DNA from: JAFGOM01 sp964605795
Lineage (GTDB): Archaea; Halobacteriota; Methanomicrobia; Methanomicrobiales; Methanospirillaceae
Direction of reading: 5' to 3'
DNA: 64,000 nucleotides
NCBI GenBank assembly: GCA_964605795.1
Contig: CAZSDZ010000001.1
Location: 107,301-171,300 of the forward strand
In this document: positions 52,979-62,364 of the stretch, piece by piece
How the letters are laid out: every line of letters begins with the position of its first letter
Numbering within the stretch: position 1 is the first letter of the stretch
Program-made: the position numbers and the translations under genes
The notes under the pieces: generated by a model
What the model saw: only the letters and a program-made list of their open reading frames with translations
Told to the model about the DNA's origin: nothing
Databases searched by the model: none

Positions 52979-53539
52979 ATGGGAACATTTATTCAGGATA
53001 GTGGAATTATGATGGAGATGCCGGGAAAGACACCATCAGTGATGCCCGGAGTAGGAACCACGAGGATGAAGAAGACCGGGGATCTTCAGGTGGTTGAGTT
53101 TATCCTCGGAACGAAACTCTTTGCCATTAATCTCTTTGACACAAAAGAGGTGATTAATCAGCCGGTTATTACCCCCCTTCCTGATGCACCTGAATTTATC
53201 ACAGGAATTATCGACCTCCGCGGTGTGATAACAACCATTGTTGATCTGAAAAGCTTAATGAATATCACGACCGTTGCAGAAGAAGACCACAAATCACGGG
53301 TTATCATTCTTGACTCTGCCATATCCTCAAAGGTTATCGGGGTGCTTGTCGATGACGTGCTCGCGGTGACCTCGTATCCAGACAGCATGGTCGATCTCGG
53401 GGAAGGGGACGGAAAAGGTGCGAAAAACCGGCTCGGAATCATCAGAAAGACCGTAAAAGAAGGGGATCGGGAAGGATCAGAGTTGGTCATTCTTATTGAT
53501 ATTAAAGGCATCATCAAACGAATCGAGTCCTCCCTCTGA
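52979..53539 (+). CDS. cheW: CheW-like chemotaxis coupling protein
   Basis: A 186-aa protein: a disordered N-terminal extension of about 35 residues, then a CheW domain (QVVEFILGTKLFAINLFDTKEV, PEFITGIIDLRGVITTIVDLKSLM, VIGVLVDDVLAVTSY). CheW links chemoreceptors to CheA. A GGAGGGA ribosome-binding site precedes the ATG. No receptor, CheA or CheY gene is nearby, so it either belongs to a cluster elsewhere or works with an orphan receptor. Its last 63 bases overlap the end of the convergent helicase gene. Confidence 0.87.
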   Translation: MGTFIQDSGIMMEMPGKTPSVMPGVGTTRMKKTGDLQVVEFILGTKLFAINLFDTKEVINQPVITPLPDAPEFITGIIDLRGVITTIVDLKSLMNITTVAEEDHKSRVIILDSAISSKVIGVLVDDVLAVTSYPDSMVDLGEGDGKGAKNRLGIIRKTVKEGDREGSELVILIDIKGIIKRIESSL

Positions 53540-55681
53540 TAATCCCGAATGGGAACCCCTGATAATAATCCTTTTTTTCCGTATTGCCTCCTGCAATCTT
53601 TTTATCTCGAGCCGGTCCTGTATCCATATCCGCTGCTGGAACAAGATAGGAATGAGTGAGAACCCGGGATGATATGCCATGGTCATATCAGCATTACAGG
53701 CAAGGATATATGCGGGATCCATGTATGTTATCTCCCGTACTGCCTGCACGATCTTTTCCGGGTTTGTTATGTTCCTCCCTCGAAGGATAAGGCAGATATC
53801 ATGTACCCGTTCTGTCCTGAAATCACGAGGGCTGCGTCCCTTACATTGGTGCATCAGGCATGCTGCAATAATCCGGTTCCACCGGTATCCGAGAAAGGTA
53901 AAGATACAAAGAGAGTCTGCGTCACGAGAGAAAAGAATCGCATCCTCTGTAATTCCTTTCGGGAACCCGTTGCAGTAGCGTGTAAGCATCTCTGTCATGT
54001 ACCCGGGAGGAACAAAACGGCTGCCACCGCATTCGATAATACGGGAGAGACCGGTAAGGATACACGGGGATAACGATACGCCACATCCACTCCAGAAACT
54101 ATGAATTTCTTCTGATATGGTTTCTTCTGCCAAAACAAGATGCACGATCATCCGACTCTTCTCGATTCCGGTTATCTTCCATATCTCTCCTGCAAGCAGG
54201 ACACGACCGTTTTCTCCGGCAGTTGCAACAAATGCCGCATCCAGTGACCCGATCTCCTCCCCGTCAGGAGACCGGGCAGTATAAACCGATCCGCCCACGA
54301 TGGTCGAGTACTTATTTTTACATGACCCTCCGTTCTGCTGCTCTTCTAATGTTATCCCGATCATGAGGAGATCCCCGTCAGCGGTCAGGTATCCCGTATC
54401 CACCATGTGTGTGATGATGCCGGTGATATCGTCATCAGGGATGTCTCGAAAAACGAGGAGTTTTCTTATGTATCCTACTATCCCGGAAAGGGGAATCCTG
54501 CCGGCATCTGCCACATAGAGAAGAATCTGCTGGGCAAGAACGAGATACGGGTATCGTGGAGGGGCTAAAACCTCAAGCTCGTTATGTACCGCACACTCGA
54601 TGACGGCAACGGTCTGTGCCAGTTGGCCAGGGGAGGTGAGGATACACGCAATCACCGGGGTTGTCCCCCGCCTTCCACTTCTCCCGAGACGCTGAATCCA
54701 TGATGATACCTGGCGGGGCGGGCCCACCTGCAACACGATATCAAGTCCGCCGATATCGATCCCGAGCTCCATAGTACTGGTACAGACCAGACAGACAGGT
54801 ATTCCGGACAGGAGCAGTTGTTCGGCCTCGTGACGGCTCTCCTGTCCAAGGGAGCCATGATGGATGCGTACTGGTAGAGCAGACCTGCGAAGGTTCCGGG
54901 TTAGTTTTTCAGCCTGGATCCTGCTCTCAACAAAGACCAATGACCGTTTTCCTGCCACCAGGTCTGCAATGCGACCGGGAATATCCTCTTTTTTGCAGAC
55001 CGAGAAGATGATCTCTTTCTTTCGGGGATAAACCGGCACGGTTACGACCACGGCCTCCCGTTTTGGTCCTGACAACCATGACGCAACCGCATTCGGATCC
55101 CCTATCGTTGCAGAGAGACCGATTCGCTTTATTTTACGGTTACAGTACAGATCCAGGCGATCCAACAGACAGGCGAGATGAACACCCCGGTCTGACGAGA
55201 TAAAGGAATGGATCTCATCGATGATAATGACCGTTACCGGGAGGAAGTATGGAAGAAATGCAGGATTGTGTAAGAGCACCTCCAGGGACTCGGGGGTGGT
55301 AAGGAGAATAACCGGGGTATCTTGTGGAAAATGACGATCCCGGGCGGGAATGTCACCGTGCCACTTCATAACCGGGATGTGCAGGGGCAGACAGATATCC
55401 TGCAGTCGTATCTGTATATCATTGATAAGGGCTTTCTGCGGGCTTAAATATAGACAGAATATCCCCTGATCTCCCTTTTTTAGGAATGAATCTATAACCG
55501 GGAGAAAGGCTGCCTCGCTCTTGCCTGATGCTGTCGGTGCCATGATAAGAAGATCCGTATCAGACTGAAATGCCAGGTACGACTCTTCCTGTATCTCAAA
55601 AAAGAAACGCCATCCCAATCGGCTCCTGATGATATCCTGAAGAGACAGGGAGAGTGAGTAAAATGCCGACTGTCTCTCCAT
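53477..55681 (-). CDS. Lhr-like superfamily 2 DEAD/DEAH helicase
   Basis: A 734-aa helicase. Walker A is APTASGKSEAAFLP (near residue 48), motif Ia LYLSPQKALINDI, DEIH box near 155, motif III LSATIGDP, and motifs V-VI TSTMELGIDIGGLD and IQRLGRSGRRG near 335. The C-terminal half has the winged-helix and beta-barrel layout of shorter Lhr-related proteins but is truncated compared with the 1400-aa bacterial Lhr. A role in DNA repair is likely. It is in tandem with a thioredoxin gene 17 bases upstream and overlaps cheW tail to tail by 63 bases. Confidence 0.87.
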   Translation of the reverse strand: MERQSAFYSLSLSLQDIIRSRLGWRFFFEIQEESYLAFQSDTDLLIMAPTASGKSEAAFLPVIDSFLKKGDQGIFCLYLSPQKALINDIQIRLQDICLPLHIPVMKWHGDIPARDRHFPQDTPVILLTTPESLEVLLHNPAFLPYFLPVTVIIIDEIHSFISSDRGVHLACLLDRLDLYCNRKIKRIGLSATIGDPNAVASWLSGPKREAVVVTVPVYPRKKEIIFSVCKKEDIPGRIADLVAGKRSLVFVESRIQAEKLTRNLRRSALPVRIHHGSLGQESRHEAEQLLLSGIPVCLVCTSTMELGIDIGGLDIVLQVGPPRQVSSWIQRLGRSGRRGTTPVIACILTSPGQLAQTVAVIECAVHNELEVLAPPRYPYLVLAQQILLYVADAGRIPLSGIVGYIRKLLVFRDIPDDDITGIITHMVDTGYLTADGDLLMIGITLEEQQNGGSCKNKYSTIVGGSVYTARSPDGEEIGSLDAAFVATAGENGRVLLAGEIWKITGIEKSRMIVHLVLAEETISEEIHSFWSGCGVSLSPCILTGLSRIIECGGSRFVPPGYMTEMLTRYCNGFPKGITEDAILFSRDADSLCIFTFLGYRWNRIIAACLMHQCKGRSPRDFRTERVHDICLILRGRNITNPEKIVQAVREITYMDPAYILACNADMTMAYHPGFSLIPILFQQRIWIQDRLEIKRLQEAIRKKRIIIRGSHSGLSEGGLDSFDDAFNINKNDQL

Positions 55682-55698
55682 GTGTCAGGAATGAACCG

Positions 55699-56109
55699 TT
55701 ACAACTGAAATGATCTCTTCATCTCTTCTTCAAGATGAGGGCGGGGAAGTGCTCCTGCGACCCGGTTGACCAGTTGCCCGTTCTGACAGAAGAATAGCGT
55801 AGGGATGGCAGATATTCCGAAATGTGCCGCTATTTCCTGGTTCTCATCAGTATTACACTTTGCAAAGGTCACCCGTCCGGCATAGGCAGCCGCAAGTTCT
55901 TCAATGACCGGGGCAACCATCCGGCACGGTCCACACCACGGTGCCCAGAAATCAATCACGAGGTTCTTCTCACTGGCAACCACCCCGGCAAAATTTTCCT
56001 GGGTTAATACCCGCACACCAGCTGTCATCGGTTTATCCCCGGCAATTCTCTTCTCAAGTTCACGTCGTTTCTTCTCCCTGATAGCAGCAAGTTGTAAATC
56101 ATCATCCAT
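55699..56109 (-). CDS. Thioredoxin with helical N-terminal extension
   Basis: A 136-aa protein. Residues about 30-136 are a complete thioredoxin with the WCGPC active site near 58-62 and the cis-Pro in SAIPTLFF. Residues 1-27 are an extra, highly charged helix (MDDDLQLAAIREKKRREL). The longer start is supported by AGGA a few bases upstream of ATG 56109; Met28 would give a standard thioredoxin. The extension could dock it to a partner or to nucleic acid, as similar charged helices do in PDCD5-type proteins. It is upstream of and probably co-transcribed with the Lhr-like helicase. Confidence 0.9.
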   Translation of the reverse strand: MDDDLQLAAIREKKRRELEKRIAGDKPMTAGVRVLTQENFAGVVASEKNLVIDFWAPWCGPCRMVAPVIEELAAAYAGRVTFAKCNTDENQEIAAHFGISAIPTLFFCQNGQLVNRVAGALPRPHLEEEMKRSFQL

Positions 56110-56510
56110 ACCTGTTTTCCTGCTGTTCTAAAAAAGTACTTGGATTGCTATGTGTTTAAGATATTGTGGTATGAGTAATGGGTGCAGAAGGAAACTCTGA
56201 TAATTCCTTTCCTTTTGATTATCTCCTGAGATGAGTGACCGGCCGGGTCACGGGAGAATGATACAGCCAATATGCGCTTTTAAAAAAAGACGGTGAAAAA
56301 ACTGATACCGTGAATTTTTTCATATCCGGTACGATCCTCTTAAAAATACCGGTTTTATCATATCAGGTCAGAGAATCAGAAAGTAGGATTGAATTACCGG
56401 TCCTTAATATCCAAAGGGGTCTCCTGAAAAACAGAAGTGAGTAGCAAATACGGGTTAAAGCGTTCAATATCTATATATAGTGAAAACGACGACTTTAATA
56501 TCCTGTTTTA
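56110..56510. other. Intergenic region before initiator tRNA
   Basis: 401 bases without a supportable protein gene. A GC-rich inverted repeat (GTGACC/GGTCAC near 56235-56251) could fold, but no small-RNA family is recognised. The right end holds the tRNA promoter. Confidence 0.45.
56471..56480 (+). promoter_or_regulatory. TATA box of initiator tRNA-Met
   Basis: CTATATATAG lies 31-40 bases before the mature tRNA 5' end, a near-ideal archaeal TATA element. Confidence 0.6.
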
Positions 56511-56585
56511 AGCGAGGTGGGGTAGTCAGGATATCCCGACGGGCTCATAACCCGTAGACCGATGGTTCAAATCCATCCCTCGCTA
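56511..56585 (+). tRNA. Initiator tRNA-Met (anticodon CAT)
   Basis: Acceptor arms AGCGAGG and CCTCGCT pair fully, discriminator A. The anticodon loop is CTCATAA. Two initiator hallmarks are present: an A1:U72 first pair and three consecutive G-C pairs (GGG/CCC) at the base of the anticodon loop. CCA is not encoded. Confidence 0.93.
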
Positions 56586-56860
56586 TCGAACGTTTCCGAG
56601 CGGTCCTCTTTTTTCTCGTACCAGTATTCATATTCAGATCGTTTGTCACCGGATGGAGTGTATCCAGTTTCCCCTTTGATTTTTATTCCATCACAATACT
56701 GCCATTATGGTTTTTTCCATCCTCTCCTGTGGTTCTTCTGGTCCAGACTCCCTTGCACATCGCACTATGGTAAATCTTCTGGTAACCGGATTATCCGTTT
56801 CCCGAATGATACGAAAATCGTATCCGATTGGAAGTTCGGGCAAACACTAAACCATATCAG

Positions 56861-58348
56861 ATGGCACATATGAGTGTAATGAAGGGTCTGGGACACACGA
56901 GGCTTATCGCTCATGAAACCGGAGAGATATTCTTCCTTGTCGGTCTGGTTACCATTCTGCCGGTCATTATTGCTGCAATCTACAACGAATGGGACATTAT
57001 CGTTGCGATGGCAACGGTTCCTGCGATACTCATCCTCTCTGCTGCACTCCTTACCCGCATCCCGTACGAGGTACAGAACCGTCCAAAGATATCGGTAGCA
57101 CTCGTGGCGGTAGCGGTCACCTGGTTCGTGGTTGCCCTTATTGCGTCACTACCGTTCCATATCGGGCTTGGGATGCCCGTCTCTGATTCGGTCTTTGAGG
57201 CGATGTCGGGATGGACCGGAACCGGCCTTTCTCTTCTTCCTTCACCAGACAATACCCCCCATGCCATCCTCTTCTTCCGATCCTACATGCAGTGGATCGG
57301 GGGTATCGGAATCATGGCACTGGGCATAACCATGCAGCACCGGTCCAGTATCGGTCAGAACAGACTCTTCCGGGTAGAAGGACGTGATGAGGCGGTTATG
57401 CCCAACGTAATCAGCACGGCAAAGAGCCTCTGGAAGCTCTACACCACCCTGACCATCCTCTTTATCGGGCTTATTCTTCTCACCGGAGTCTCTCTATTTG
57501 ACGCGGTAAACCTTGTTATGTCTGCCATTGCTACCGGAGGATTCTCTGTTCATGATGCAGGGGTATCCTATTACAATAATCCCCTGCTTGAGATCCTGCT
57601 CATGCCAATCATGTTTGTCGGGTGTCTTCCGTTTAAGCTGTATTTCTTTGTTTTACGGGGGGAACCGGCAAGGTTATTCCGCAATACCATTGTAAAAACG
57701 CTTCTTTTCTTTATCGTTATCGGTTCGGTTATCACCACGTGTGATCTGTATCTCTTCAGTCATCTCTCTTTATCTGAATCTCTCAGGCAGGGGATATTCT
57801 GCACAGTGGCGGGAGTTACGAATACCGGATACCAAAACTCTGATATCGGATCCTGGATTGCAGGGCCGGTAGTTCTGCTTACGATACTGATGATCATGAG
57901 CGGATCAACGGGTAGTACTGCAGGAGGTATTAAGGTAAACCGGTTCATTCTTGCAGCAGAAGGGATGGCATGGTGGTTTAAACGATATTTTATAAAACCG
58001 GGAATGTTGAGCGGTTTTAAGCACGACGGCAGGGTTATTCCAAAAAATATATCACAACTGGAACTCTCACACAATCTTCTCTGTATCATCCTCTATTTTA
58101 TCCTCATTTTTTGTGGGACCATGATAGCGCTTGTTATCTATCCTGCAGATGCTCCCCTGTACCACATCGTCTTTGAGATGGTCTCTGCAGCAAGTAATGT
58201 AGGACTCAGTGTCGGGTACATCTCACCGGCTGCACCTGATGGTATGAAATGGACCTACACCATCCTCATGTGGATAGGTCGTCTCGAGATCCTGCCGGTA
58301 ATAATCCTTGTACTGACATTCGCAAGAGGATTTGAGTACAAACGGTAA
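56861..58348 (+). CDS. trkH: TrkH/KtrB-type potassium uptake protein
   Basis: About 495 aa with the four membrane-pore-membrane repeats of TrkH. Pore loops with selectivity glycines are visible as AMSGWTGTGLS, SAIATGGFSVHD, VAGVTNTGYQ and SAASNVGLSVGY; the SGSTGSTAGGIKVNR segment precedes the fourth repeat. It forms the transmembrane subunit of K+ (or Na+/K+) uptake. The TrkA partner is not in the window. Start choice is unsure between ATG 56861, 56870 and 56879; none has a clear ribosome-binding site. The methyltransferase-like gene follows after 13 bases. Confidence 0.9.
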   Translation: MAHMSVMKGLGHTRLIAHETGEIFFLVGLVTILPVIIAAIYNEWDIIVAMATVPAILILSAALLTRIPYEVQNRPKISVALVAVAVTWFVVALIASLPFHIGLGMPVSDSVFEAMSGWTGTGLSLLPSPDNTPHAILFFRSYMQWIGGIGIMALGITMQHRSSIGQNRLFRVEGRDEAVMPNVISTAKSLWKLYTTLTILFIGLILLTGVSLFDAVNLVMSAIATGGFSVHDAGVSYYNNPLLEILLMPIMFVGCLPFKLYFFVLRGEPARLFRNTIVKTLLFFIVIGSVITTCDLYLFSHLSLSESLRQGIFCTVAGVTNTGYQNSDIGSWIAGPVVLLTILMIMSGSTGSTAGGIKVNRFILAAEGMAWWFKRYFIKPGMLSGFKHDGRVIPKNISQLELSHNLLCIILYFILIFCGTMIALVIYPADAPLYHIVFEMVSAASNVGLSVGYISPAAPDGMKWTYTILMWIGRLEILPVIILVLTFARGFEYKR

Positions 58349-58361
58349 GGATCGTGTATCC

Positions 58362-60947
58362 ATGAGTATACCCTTAGAAAAAGAGAGGTTCCTGCTGGAA
58401 TTATCTGCCACCTATTCCAGATGGATGCACACCGGTTCAGGACCCGGGTCTTTTGATTGTGCAACCGGGTTTGTCATCCCTTTTTTATCATTGTTCGGCT
58501 GGAAGAAAGAGGATTTAGAGAACGATACCTGTTTCATGCCGGTCTCTTCCCACTACTCCCTCATTCCGGTCATATTCCTCACGTACCACCGGGGGGCTCC
58601 CGGTGTCATGGCCCCGGTCTTTGTCTGTGAAGACAGGATCTGCGATCTGGTAACCTTCACCGAATCCTGCCACCGTGCAGCACGAACTATTGGAGCACCT
58701 TTCTTTTGCATCACTTCATTTGAACGGTTATGGTATCACCCGGTTCATCCATTATCCCAATCCGGCAATACCGGTACAGATAAAGAACTCTTTGTTTCCT
58801 TTTCTGATTATTGCAGGCACTATTCTCTCATTGCATCCCGTATCGGCCCTATGAGGGAATGTGCAAAAAGAACCGAACCGGTTCCTGCTGTGTGTACCCT
58901 TGCAGAATTCCTGCAGCAGTTCCGTCGTTCTGCATCACGTTTAATCGTATCATCAGATCCCTTTATCAGATCCGGGGCACTGGATCTCAGTATCCAGCAG
59001 GTCATTGGTGAGTCTCTCATAACTGCTATTATCGAATTGTATACCCGGGAAGAGAGCAATTTTTCCGGGAAAAGGCCGGAAAAAACACTCCTTGATGCGA
59101 TCGTCTCTTCAGCTCTGACCCCTGCACAACCCGGATTTTATGACCCGAAACCAGCTGATATGCAATCACCGGTTTTCCGTCACCTGGTCACATCCTTACA
59201 CCATGATCTGATGCAGGATGAGCAGGGGATCTCGATTGCATGGATGCAACCCGCTGACCTGGCTTTTACCCTGAAATGGTCCCTTGCGTGCCAGATCACA
59301 AATGCCGGGGGGTCTGCCTCTGAAATTGTTCGCAGGTGGGGGAACAGGACTCCGGAATCGCTTTTTTGTGCAGGAGATATCCTTCTCTCTATACCGGATA
59401 TCGATATTATCATAAAAACCATCCTGAACCGGGGAGATGATGCCTCTCTGTTTGATCCCGTCTGTGGTACCGGACAGGTGGCACTCGCTCTCTGTTCGCT
59501 GATCCTGCAAAAAGAGGCAGTGAAAGAGAAGGATTTAGAATCAGGCGTTTCCGTGCAGAATAAAAAAAGGAGTATCGAGAGAGAGTACCGGTTCCTGCTC
59601 CAAAACCTGTTCCTGTCAGATCCGGATCCTGCCTTTGCACAGGCAGCTCAGGTAATGCTTGGGATGTTTCTTCTTTACCGGAGGGTTCATACCGCAGCAA
59701 CGATGCCGGTCCCGGAGGATTTGATAGAGAGTAACCGTTTTCCGGTTCAGGCAGGATCGATTCTTTTTACCGATGATTTCCAATCACAGATGCTCTCTCC
59801 TTACTCTTCCCATCGCTTATTAAGCCTGCTTCATCCGATTGAGCCGCCACAAAACCATAATGGGGCTGGATTTGACGCTATCATTGCCGGAGGGTTTCCT
59901 GCCATCCCGGTCTCTTCTCCTGATGCTGACCGGTACTTCGAGGTGCACTACCGCTCATACCAGACCGGATCTGATACCGGCCTCCTCTGGATTGAACGAG
60001 CGGTATCCCTCGTAAAACCCGGAGGGCATGCACTTTGTATTACCGGGACCGACTGGATGAGAAAGAGAACAGACAGCAGTTTTCGCAGGTGGCTCTGCTC
60101 TGCCGGGCTATGCAGCATCGTGTATGACCGGGAAGAGACCGGTCTCTGCAGTCCACCGGTAAGTGCTCTTCACCTCGTCAGGAACCGGGAACGTTTTACT
60201 ATCACGGTTGTGCAGAGAAAACCGGATACTCGTAACAATACCGGTTCATCCACTCCCTCCTGCTTTATCCTCTCCCTTGATGGACTCAATCCAGACGAAG
60301 GATGGGATTTACAGGATCCGTGTAATACCCGGTTGATAAAAAAGATCCGGGAAGGCGGAATTCCCCTTGAGAGATACCTGCTTGGTGAGTGGTATGCCGG
60401 AGACAGACTCCGGAACCACCGGGGTTTTGGGATTGTTCTTACGCATCATAACGACTGCCTGATACTGAAGCGATACCATCAATCCCGGCAACCCCTGCCA
60501 TCAGAAAAACCTCATGATGCAGTCAGGCATATCTTTCAGATACCGGCAGATGATCCCTATCTTGCCGGGATTTTAGAGTCTTCACTCATCGGATGGCTGT
60601 TTATGGCTGAGTATACGAGGTCGGGGATGCAAAAGGAAGATACCTCCTTGTTTACCTGGTTCTGCAGAACCATCCCGGTACCGGTACTTGATTATGCAGA
60701 TGAGTCACAGCAGAATATCTCAAACACCATCGCCTCGTTATCATCAAGAAAAGAGTATCTGTCGCAGATTCTGTCACATGCCCGCACCTATCATGATCGG
60801 GAGAGGATATCACGAACCCTTGCCCAGGTTACCGGTGAACTGAACAGAGAAGTGATGGATCTCTTCTCTCTGACCCGGAAGGAGCAGGATCAGATTGCAT
60901 GCAAGGACCGGCTGAAAAATCCGGGTACCTACACTACTCCTAAATAG
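58362..60947 (+). CDS. Eco57I/PglX-like DNA methyltransferase homologue lacking the NPPY motif
   Basis: An 861-aa protein. Motif I is LFDPVCGTGQ near residue 363, followed by the acidic LFLSDPDPAFAQAAQ region. Where type IIG/Eco57I and BREX PglX enzymes have FDxxIGNPPY, this protein reads FDAIIAGGFPAIP (about 503-515), so the Asn-Pro-Pro-Tyr that positions the target adenine is gone. The C-terminal TaqI-like specificity region is well preserved (RYLLGEWYAGDRLRNHRGFG, LAGILESSLIGWLF, RTIPVPVL). The N-terminal 280 residues show no recognisable nuclease motif. ATG 58362 has AAGGATCG upstream and is preferred over the TTG at 58332. A DNA-binding pseudo-methyltransferase is the simplest reading. 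Confidence 0.75.
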   Translation: MSIPLEKERFLLELSATYSRWMHTGSGPGSFDCATGFVIPFLSLFGWKKEDLENDTCFMPVSSHYSLIPVIFLTYHRGAPGVMAPVFVCEDRICDLVTFTESCHRAARTIGAPFFCITSFERLWYHPVHPLSQSGNTGTDKELFVSFSDYCRHYSLIASRIGPMRECAKRTEPVPAVCTLAEFLQQFRRSASRLIVSSDPFIRSGALDLSIQQVIGESLITAIIELYTREESNFSGKRPEKTLLDAIVSSALTPAQPGFYDPKPADMQSPVFRHLVTSLHHDLMQDEQGISIAWMQPADLAFTLKWSLACQITNAGGSASEIVRRWGNRTPESLFCAGDILLSIPDIDIIIKTILNRGDDASLFDPVCGTGQVALALCSLILQKEAVKEKDLESGVSVQNKKRSIEREYRFLLQNLFLSDPDPAFAQAAQVMLGMFLLYRRVHTAATMPVPEDLIESNRFPVQAGSILFTDDFQSQMLSPYSSHRLLSLLHPIEPPQNHNGAGFDAIIAGGFPAIPVSSPDADRYFEVHYRSYQTGSDTGLLWIERAVSLVKPGGHALCITGTDWMRKRTDSSFRRWLCSAGLCSIVYDREETGLCSPPVSALHLVRNRERFTITVVQRKPDTRNNTGSSTPSCFILSLDGLNPDEGWDLQDPCNTRLIKKIREGGIPLERYLLGEWYAGDRLRNHRGFGIVLTHHNDCLILKRYHQSRQPLPSEKPHDAVRHIFQIPADDPYLAGILESSLIGWLFMAEYTRSGMQKEDTSLFTWFCRTIPVPVLDYADESQQNISNTIASLSSRKEYLSQILSHARTYHDRERISRTLAQVTGELNREVMDLFSLTRKEQDQIACKDRLKNPGTYTTPK

Positions 60948-60981
60948 TTATGGATTCCATCTCCATTCAGGAGAGGATATT

Positions 60982-62364
60982 ATGATAATAAAACAGTTCT
61001 TCATACCCGGCATTGCCCATTACTCGTACCTTATCGGTGATAGAGCCCACTGCGCAATCGTGGATCCGGCACGGGATTGTGAGCGATATATCATTGCTGC
61101 AGAGGAACTGGGACTACAGATAACGGCGATCTTAGAGACCCACCTCCACGCAGACTTTGTCTCAGGGCACCGGGACCTGCAGAAAAAAACGAGTGCTCCG
61201 ATTTATGCGCCAAAAACAGCGGCATGTGCCTTTGACCATATTCCCGTCAGTGAAGGGGAGAAGGTGGATCTCGGGAACCTCTCGTTTCAGGTATGTGAGA
61301 CACCGGGACATACCCCGGAACATGTCAGTTATGCACTCATTGACAAAACGAGAGGAGAGAAGCCGGTAGCGGTCTTTACCGGCGACACGCTCCTTGTCGG
61401 TGATGTAGGACGACCCGATCTCTTCCCCGGACGGGCAGAAGAACTGGCATCATCATTGTTTGACAGCCTGCATAAAAAACTCCTCACCCTTCCTGATTAC
61501 TGTGAGGTCTACCCTGCACACGGGGCCGGATCCCTCTGCGGGCGTGCACTATCACAGAAGAACGTAACAACCATCGGATACGAGAAACGTCATAATCAGG
61601 CACTCCTGATACCAGACAGAGACGAATTTGTCAGGTATCTTACCACAGATATGCCACCGGCTCCGGATCACTTTGCACGGTGTTCTCTTATCAACCGGCA
61701 GGGACCGGCCCTTCTTGCCGAACTCCCGCCAATATCCCCCCTCTCACCTGATGCCGTTTCACAGGTAAAGGGGCAGGGTGCCATTCTTCTTGACTGCAGG
61801 CGGTACGATGCCTTTGGCGGAATGCATATCCCCGGGAGTTATCACATCGACAGCGGGGGTAACTTTGCCACATTCGCCGGATGGATTCTTCCCCCCGGAA
61901 GAGAGATCGTGCTTGTCCTCACCAATGACGGGGAAGCACCAGGTATTGCAACCTGGCTTTACCGGGTGGGTCTTGATACCATCGCAGGTTTTCTCGCGGG
62001 GGGTATCCAAAAATGGGCCCTGTCAGGAAGAGAGACCGTACATCTCCCGATCATTGCACCGCACAGGATTGCAGAACAGCACCCGGTTTTGGGAGGACGG
62101 ATTCGAATCATCGATATCAGGGATCCACACGAGTTTTTCAGCGGTCATGTTCCGGGAGCAGAGAATATCAGGTTCCCTGATATCAGGAACCGCTATGATG
62201 AATTCTCTGTTTCTGATACCATCATCGTCTACTGCGGGACCGGGATCAGATCCTCAATTATTGCCAGTCTCCTTCTCATGCAGGGTTTTTCGAATGCTAT
62301 ACACGTTGCCGGAGGATTTTCCGGGTATCTTGCAGCAGGTCTCCCCATAGTAACAGGACAATGA
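60982..62364 (+). CDS. Persulfide dioxygenase-like metallo-beta-lactamase fused to two rhodanese domains
   Basis: A 460-aa fusion. The metallo-beta-lactamase domain (about 1-245) has the ETHE1-type THLHADFVSGH motif (H54, H56, D58, H63), ETPGHTPEH near 110 and FTGDTLLVGDVGRPDL near 130. Rhodanese 1 (about 255-350) has no Cys in its active loop and is probably inactive. Rhodanese 2 (about 360-460) has Cys418 in VYCGTGIRSS. Such fusions bind glutathione or other low-molecular-weight persulfides and transfer or oxidise sulfane sulfur. GGAGAGG precedes the ATG. Its stop overlaps the next gene by ATGA, linking it to the YeeE/YedE transporter. Confidence 0.87.
   Translation: MIIKQFFIPGIAHYSYLIGDRAHCAIVDPARDCERYIIAAEELGLQITAILETHLHADFVSGHRDLQKKTSAPIYAPKTAACAFDHIPVSEGEKVDLGNLSFQVCETPGHTPEHVSYALIDKTRGEKPVAVFTGDTLLVGDVGRPDLFPGRAEELASSLFDSLHKKLLTLPDYCEVYPAHGAGSLCGRALSQKNVTTIGYEKRHNQALLIPDRDEFVRYLTTDMPPAPDHFARCSLINRQGPALLAELPPISPLSPDAVSQVKGQGAILLDCRRYDAFGGMHIPGSYHIDSGGNFATFAGWILPPGREIVLVLTNDGEAPGIATWLYRVGLDTIAGFLAGGIQKWALSGRETVHLPIIAPHRIAEQHPVLGGRIRIIDIRDPHEFFSGHVPGAENIRFPDIRNRYDEFSVSDTIIVYCGTGIRSSIIASLLLMQGFSNAIHVAGGFSGYLAAGLPIVTGQ

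Noticed and set aside
56223..56256. Possible small RNA with GC-rich stem before the initiator tRNA
   Set aside because: Only a 6-base inverted repeat, without C/D or H/ACA box sequences.
58332..58361. TTG start extending the methyltransferase-like gene into trkH
   Set aside because: Would overlap trkH and ignores the ATG at 58362 with its AAGGATCG ribosome-binding site.
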